DNA of 12,874 nt, from positions 1 to 12,874 of the forward strand of contig JACDCN010000031.1 of NCBI GenBank assembly GCA_013817555.1, given 5' to 3'. Of this stretch, positions 6,779 to 12,874 are shown piece by piece (position 1 is the first letter of the stretch; every line of letters starts with the position of its first letter). This DNA is from Actinomycetota bacterium. Its GTDB lineage: Bacteria > Actinomycetota > Thermoleophilia > Gaiellales > Gaiellaceae. The notes below the pieces were generated by a model. It saw only the letters and a program-made list of their open reading frames with translations, was not told where the DNA came from and ran no database searches. A program made the translations under genes and the position numbers.

Positions 6779-9700
6779 ATGAACGGGCTCGTCCCTTGGC
6801 AACGCTCTTCGAAGCATCACAGGGCTAGGTGGCATGTCGTCGGACTCTCGATGGCGACTCTCGCCCTCACGCTTCTACTGCTCCTCGACGTCGGTGCTGC
6901 GTCGTCGTCGACGAGCGCCGCCTCGAACGAGCCGACGACACCGATCCTCGACAACTTCGAGCGCGGGCTGGAGGACCCGCTCCACCAGTGGGGTAATTGG
7001 GCAAGTTCTTCGATCGACGGCAGCGGCGCGACGATGGAGGCCTTCGGCGGAACCGCCGGCCACAACGAGGGCGACGTGCACGGCGACTCGTTTCGCGTGG
7101 CGGACATTCCGGCCGGAGATGTCGAGGTGTACGGGACGATCGCCGTTTCTCCCAGCGACCAGCGGTGGATGTACCTGTACCTCAACCTCCAGGACGTCGG
7201 CACCGCAGGCGTCGACGGCTACGAGCTGCGTTGGTTCCACTGGATCGCGGGCGACGGCCTCTACCTGCGCAAGCTTGTGGACGGTGTCTCGACGAACCTC
7301 GTCCCCCCGGTGCAGATGTCGAACACCGACGAGCCCAGTGCCGGTGACACGCTCCTCTTTCGCCGAGTTGGGGGCTCGCTGCAGGTCTGGCACAAGACGA
7401 CCGGCGCCTGGATCCTGCGCCTAAGCGCCGGCGACAGCCAGTTCCAGGGCGGCAAGATCGGCTTCGGATCGGACGAGAGCAAGGCCCGCTGGGCCGACTT
7501 CGGCGGCCCTGGCCAGACAACGCCCGAGCCCCCGCCCCCCACGCTTCCAGCCACGGGAGTCCTGGACGCCTTCGAGCGCGGAGACGAGGACCCGCTCTCC
7601 CAGGGCGGCGCCTGGTCGCCTACCTCCGTCAGCGGAGCCGGCGAGACGCTCGAGGTCATCTCCCTGGCCGCGGGGCAGAACGAAGGCGAGGTCGTCCAGG
7701 CGAACTCCTTCCGCCAGAGCGAGTTGACGGGCGATGCCGAGGTGCATGCGCGGATCGCGAGGGTGCCTGAGAACGACCAGGTCTCCTACCTCTACCTGAA
7801 CCTGCAACAGGCGGGAACGGCCGGCTTCGACGGCTACCGGATGCGCTGGTACCACTGGATCGTTGCCGACCAGCTCTCGATCGAGAAGATCGTGGACGGC
7901 GTCGCGACCTCGCTCGTGGGTCCGATCGGGCTCGATCCCGCGACCGGCGACACGCTTCTCCTTCGTCGAGTGGGGGCGGCGCTCGAGCTCTGGCGCAAGA
8001 GCGCGGGAGCGTGGTCGAAGCTCCTCACGAGCGCCGACCTCTCGTTCAGCTCTGGCAAGCTCGGACTGGGACTCGATGACGACCAAGGCCGCTGGGACGA
8101 CTTCGGTGGGGGCGCGCTCACGGGTCCGCCGCCGCCCCCGCCAAACGGTCCGCCCCAAGGGCAGTCAACCGGCATCTGTACGGGGTCGGGCGTGCATGCC
8201 CACAGCACGAGCCGTTGCCTTTCCGACCCAGTGAACACGCTCACCGGCGCATTCATCACCCAGATCCAAGACCTCACCACGACTGGGACAGGCGTTCCCT
8301 TCGCCTGGAGCCGCAGCTACACCTCGTCCGACCCGAGTGCGGGAAGGCTCGGACCCGGGTGGACCGACAACTATTCGGCTTCGCTTGTCGAGCACCCGAC
8401 CGGGAACGTGACGCTTCGCGGAGACGAAGGCCAACAGGTTGAGTACACGAGACAGGCCGACGGCTCTTTCGTCGGAGCGCCGGGCTCCCTCTCGACGCTC
8501 GCGCAGGTCGCCGATGGGTACGAACTCGTCCGCGCGGATCAGGTCGTGTATCGCTTCGACACCCAAGGACGTTTGACGTCGATCGAGGATCGAAACGGCG
8601 AGGGTCTGGCGTTCGACTACGACGGCCAGGGACGCTTGCTGCGGATCACGGACGCGGCGAATCGAGGCGTGACCGTCAGCCACAACGCGTCCGGCTTCGT
8701 GAGTCAGGTGGAGACCCCCGACGGTCGTCGAGTTACGTACGGGTATGCGGACGGCCGCCTCACGACCGTCACGGACGTGCGCGGGAAAGTCTGGACGTAC
8801 ACGTACGACTCCGACGGCCGCCTCGCGACGATCGCCGATCCTCTCCAGCACATCCAGGTGACGAACGTCTACCGCGTCGACGGGCGCATCCGCAGTCAGA
8901 CCGACGCTGTCGGCAAGACGACTTCCTTCGACTGGGATGCGGACGCAAAGGTCGCGTCCGTGACGGATGCAAACGGGAAGGTCTGGAAGCACGACTACGA
9001 CGGCGGTCTGCTCTCGAAGCAGATCGACCCGCTGAACCGGGTGACCGCGTTTGTCCACGATGCGGACCTGAACACGAGCGGCGTCACGTCTCCGACCGAC
9101 GAGACGACCACGATGGCCTACGACGCGGCCGGGAACATCCTGTCCGCGACCGCGCCCGCCTCGCTGGGGAGCGCGCAGAAGACATTCGTCTACAACGGAC
9201 GAAACGACCCGGTACGAATCACCGACGCCCGAGGCACGGTGACGTCGTACACGTACGACGCGTCCGGGAACACGACTGGAGTGACTCAGGGCGGAACGCG
9301 AGTTGCCTCCTACATATACGACGCTGCCGGACGGGTCCTCACTTCCGCCGACGGAAACGGGAAGACGACCACGTACACGCACGACGCAGCGGGAAATCTC
9401 GCTTCCGTGACGGATCCGCTAGGGAACAAGACGACGTACACATACGACCCGGCCGGACGCGTCCTCAGTCGGGTGGATCCGAAGGGCAACCTGCCGGGCG
9501 CGACTGATTCCGACTTCACGTGGACATGGACGTACAACCCAGCCGGTCAGGTGTTGAAAGAAAGTGACCCTCTCGGAAACATCACGACTCACGCGTACGA
9601 CGACGCCGGCAACGAGCTGACCGTCATCGATGCGAAGGGACGGACGACGTCGTACGCATACGACGATGCGAACCGCGTGCTCTCGGAAACGCGGCCCGAT

Positions 9701-12282
9701 CCCGACGGCGGCGGCCCCCTCGAGGCGCCCGTGACCACCTACACCTACGACGACGTCGGGAACAAGCTGTCGGCGACAGATCCGCTCGGGCGAACGACGC
9801 GCTTCACCTACGACTCGGCGAATCGCCTCGTGTCGACGACGGGACCCGACCCCGACGCGAGCAGGCCACTCGTCGCGCCGACGACCTCGCGTACGTACGA
9901 CCCCAACGGGAACCTCGCGAGCATCGTCGAACCGCGCGGCAACGTCCAAGGAGGAAACCCGGACGACTATCGGACGCGGCACAGCTACGACGCCGCGGGA
10001 CGCCTTCTCACGACGACCGATCCCCTCGGCCACGTGACAGCGAACACGTACGACCCTGTGGGGAATCTCGTCTCTATTCGCGACGCGAACGACCACGCGA
10101 CCGCGTTTACCTATGACGCGGCTGGACGCATAGTCACCGTGACCGCCCCCGACGGCGGATCCACGACTTACGCCTACGACGATGCCGGAAACCGGCTGAC
10201 ACGCCGAGACGACGCCAATCACGTGACGACCTACGCGTACGACGACGGGGGCCGCCTGATCTCCGAGGCGGGACCAGACCCGGATGGAGCTGGACCGAAG
10301 TCGTCCGCGCTCTCACGCCACAGCTACGACGCTAACGGGAATCTGTCGGCGATGGTCGACCCCAACGGAAATACGACGTCAATTCCAGACGACGGCAAGA
10401 CGACCTTCGACTACGACCCGGCAAACCGGCTGCTCTCGATCGACTACTCGGACTCAACGCCGGACGTGGCGTTTGCGTACGACCCAGTCGGCAACCGAGT
10501 GAGAATGACGGACGGCGCCGGGATCGAAACCCGCGCATACGACGGGCTCGATCGCCTCATCTCCGTCACGCGCGGCGCAACCGGCTTCTCGTTCGCCTAC
10601 GACCTCGTCGGAAATGTCAGTCGCAGGGTGTACCCCGGCGGAAGAGTCACCGAATACGACTACGACGGTCTAGACCGTCTGGCGATCGCCCGGAGCAACG
10701 GCCAGGCTGTGGGGTACGGCTACGACGTCGCCTCCAACCTCGTGCAGACAACGCTCCCCGCCGAGAACGGGTACGTCGAAGCCCGGCTCTATGACCGCGC
10801 GGGCAGGTTGACAGAGGTCTCGAGTCGCAAGGGAACGGCCACCCTCCTCCGCTTCGCCGCCACTCTCGATCCGTTGGGGAACCCGACCCAGATGGTGCGC
10901 ACGGGAGCGCTCGCCCAGACGCAGACCTATACGTACGACGCCTCCGATCGCATCGTCTCCGTCTGCTTTCAGAACGGAACGTGCCCCGGCGCCTCCGATC
11001 CTTTCATCCGCTGGACATACGACAAGCTCGGAAACCGACTCACCGAGCGGAGGCCCGCGGGCACTACGAGCCTCAGCTACGACGCAGCCGACCGGCTGCT
11101 CAGCGCAGGCTCGACCTCGTACACCTACGATCAGAATGGAAACGAGGTATCAGCGGGTCGCCGTACCTTCACCTACGACCTCGCAAACCGTATGAAGACG
11201 ACGAAGTTGAGCTCGACGACGACGACGTACTCCTACGACGGCGACGGCCTTCGCCTGCAGGCGTCGACAGGCTCCAAGTCCTCGCAGAAGACGAACTTCC
11301 TGTGGGACATCGCACACGCGCTTCCGCAGATCGCCGTCGAGCAGAACGGATCGGGCTCCATCCAGCGTAATTACACCTACGGAGCCCGCCGAATCTCGAT
11401 GACGAGCGGCTCGACGACGAGCTACTACCACTACGACGGCCTCGGATCGGTCGCGAACGTCACGTCTTCGTCGGGATCGCCTCGTTGGACGTACGCGTAC
11501 GAGCCCTTCGGGACGATCCTCGCGGAGCAAAGGTCGGGGGGCAATGCGCCGACGAACGCCATGAAGTTCATAGGGGAGTACCTCGACTCAACCGACCTAT
11601 ACCACCTCCGTGCCCGCCAGTACGACCCGGTGGCCGGGCGATTTCTGAGCCCGGATCCAGTCGATCCCGGAGTCGGATTATCGCTTGTCGCCGCGTACGC
11701 GTATGGCGCCAACCGGCCGACTGTGATGGTCGATCCCTCAGGCAAGACTTTTGCGCCAGCGGAAGACGGCCAGGAAACAGCCCAATTCAGCGGCTCTCTC
11801 GTGTACTTCGAGATGCCTCTTCGGTGCCTGTCGCGGCAGTGCATTCCCCGGCCGATTTCCCCGTCGCGCACACTAGTTCATCCGATCCCTGCAAGGTATC
11901 CCGGTGGGAGCGGAGGCGTGCACCCGACCGGCGGAATCCCGCACTATCGCGCGCTCGACTTCTTTCCCGGCGCCGGCGCCCCGGTCCTCGCGGTGCAGAG
12001 CGGCACGATCCGGAGACTGTCCGGAAACGACCCGAGACTTAGCGAGGTAGATCTCGGCATCTTCGGTTGGTCGCTGTATCTCAGAGCCGACTCGGGTTCG
12101 GATTTCTTCTATACGCACCTCGGATCGCACACCGGATTGGGTCGTGTCCGCGCAGGCCAGGTGATCGGCAGGGTCGGTCGCTGGATCAGGCCGAGCGGGG
12201 AGAACAAGAGCCACCTGCACCTTGGCGTTTACGGCGGTCCCGTCACAATCGAGATGGTGAGACGAGCACCGAGGGTGAGAGG

Positions 12283-12286
<4 letters not shown>
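6779..12286 (+). CDS. Secreted RHS/YD-repeat protein with tandem lectin-like domains and C-terminal M23 metallopeptidase tip
   Basis: 1835 aa, probable polymorphic-toxin-like surface or secreted protein. A signal peptide with basic n-region (K12 to R17) and hydrophobic core at 20-39 leads into two homologous jelly-roll (concanavalin-like) domains at 56-243 and 261-444, separated and followed by proline-rich linkers. DPVNTLTGAF at 483-492 starts a DUF6531-type RHS entry domain. About 35 YD units run from 612 to 1578, then the RHS-associated core (ARQYDPVAGRFLSPDP; last block ending DPSG at 1652-1655). The tip (about 1657-1835) has the M23 layout: H1722-YRAL-D1727, YTH1780L, GQVIGRVG and H1812-L-H1814, giving plausible Zn ligands H1722, D1727, H1814 and catalytic H1780, H1812. 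M23 enzymes cut peptidoglycan cross-bridges. RHS cocoons in related systems enclose and release a C-terminal toxin. Six cysteines only, in three close pairs. A secreted 162-aa partner overlaps the stop. Target and toxicity are inferred; a cell-wall remodelling role is the alternative. Confidence 0.93.
6944..7507 (+). repeat. Lectin-like domain repeat, copy 1 (coding)
   Basis: Encodes residues 56-243, from ILDNFERG to RWADFGG. It shares landmarks with copy 2 in the same order: DxFERGxEDPL, NEGxV, MYLYLNLQ against SYLYLNLQ, GTAGxDGY, RWxHWI, KxVDGVxT, GDTLLxRRVG and RWxDFGG. Identity is roughly half by eye. The pattern suits a jelly-roll, sugar- or surface-binding module; the ligand is unknown. 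Confidence 0.85.
7559..8110 (+). repeat. Lectin-like domain repeat, copy 2 (coding)
   Basis: Encodes residues 261-444, from VLDAFERG to RWDDFGG. Second copy of the domain at 6944-7507, joined to it by the linker PEPPPPTLP and followed by GPPPPPPNGPP. The copies have diverged enough that this is an old internal duplication rather than a recent one. Confidence 0.85.
8612..11512 (+). repeat. YD-repeat array of the RHS shell (coding)
   Basis: About 35 units of roughly 20-40 residues (residues 612-1578) carry the core aromatic-x-Y-D followed three or four residues later by GN, GR, DR or NR. YD repeats build a beta-sheet cocoon in Tc/RHS toxins. From about residue 938 to 1471 the last position alternates Asn and Arg unit by unit. 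Codons for Tyr-Asp are almost always TAC GAC, so the DNA is also repetitive and leaves long open frames on the opposite strand. Confidence 0.92.
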
Positions 12287-12771
<485 letters not shown>

Positions 12772-12793
12772 CGAGTACCTACGCGCCGATCGT

Positions 12794-12799
12794 TAGCAT
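12794..12799 (+). promoter_or_regulatory. Putative -10 box for a leaderless transcript of the HhH-GPD gene
   Basis: TAGCAT (TAnnnT) at 12794-12799 is followed by CCAAGC and GTG at 12806. No Shine-Dalgarno is present, and the expected transcription start falls on the start codon. The box lies in the 34-bp gap after the 162-aa gene. Confidence 0.4.
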
Positions 12800-12805
12800 C
12801 CAAGC

Positions 12806-12874
12806 GTGCCCGAGGCGCTCTACTTCACGGACTCGGACGAGGCGAACGAGCTGCTCGCGCGCGACCCCCTGGCG
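12806..12874 (+). CDS. Probable HhH-GPD-family base-excision repair protein, N-terminal 23 codons only
   Basis: The visible residues read MPEALYFTDSD, then EANELLARDPLA, and run to the end of the window. The pattern 'LxxTxDxEAxxLLAxDPLA' matches the N-terminus of the uncharacterised actinobacterial HhH-GPD family (helix-hairpin-helix DNA glycosylase type), from memory of that family. The catalytic HhH-GPD motif itself would lie outside the window. The GTG start lacks a Shine-Dalgarno and fits a leaderless transcript. The call rests on few residues. Confidence 0.55.
   Translation, partial: MPEALYFTDSDEANELLARDPLA

Noticed and set aside
8165..10222. Two long open frames on the minus strand opposite the YD array (8165-9382 and 9419-10222).
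   Set aside because: They are Val/Arg/Gly-rich antisense readings of repeated TAC GAC codons, which cannot give stops in that frame; no start context or domain is seen, and the plus-strand RHS reading is certain.
12067..12282. Upstream extension of the 162-aa protein into the RHS gene.
   Set aside because: This part lies opposite-frame within the M23 domain, and the signal peptide begins exactly at the GTG 12283 with a ribosome binding site 7 nt upstream.

Overview
The window is a high-GC, densely coded stretch with no gene-free gap over about 100 bp. Leaderless-type starts (a TAnnnT box about 6 nt from the start codon), frequent GTG starts and GTGA overlaps, a large Lhr helicase and a 3' neighbour resembling the actinobacterial HhH-GPD family point to an actinobacterium, perhaps of the Thermoleophilia type. 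That placement is inferred from gene content and style, not from a marker gene.

Left half, all on the minus strand and probably read right to left as one or two transcripts: lhr (2320-6681), a 405-aa protein of unrecognised family (1052-2269), a 76-aa helical protein (754-984), and a two-domain cupin protein (757 to beyond base 1). The last two overlap by 4 bp (GTGA), so they are probably translationally coupled. A second leaderless-type promoter sits in front of the 76-aa gene.

Centre: a 97-bp divergent intergenic region (6682-6778). It has an AT-rich core that can serve as promoter for both lhr and the rightward gene, an 8-bp palindrome, and a 7-bp stem hairpin that directly abuts the Shine-Dalgarno sequence of the rightward gene.

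Right half, plus strand: a 1835-aa secreted RHS/YD-repeat protein (6779-12286). In order it has a signal peptide, two tandem jelly-roll (lectin-like) domains joined by proline-rich linkers, a DUF6531-type RHS entry domain, about 35 YD repeats, the RHS-associated core, and a C-terminal tip that is an M23 (lysostaphin-type) metallopeptidase. A 162-aa secreted protein (12283-12771) overlaps its stop codon by 4 bp. It has a signal peptide, a (QA)n tract encoded by a pure 6-bp repeat, and an Ig-like, two-cysteine mature domain. The pair has the architecture of a polymorphic cell-wall toxin with an extracytoplasmic immunity or inhibitor partner. That function is inference; the domain layout is read directly from the sequence. 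The window ends inside the first 23 codons of a probable HhH-GPD DNA-glycosylase-family gene (12806 onward).

The most interesting item is the RHS-M23 gene with its coupled secreted partner. Secondary points are the strict Asn/Arg alternation along the YD array, the hairpin next to the ribosome binding site, and the 6-bp repeat in the partner gene.
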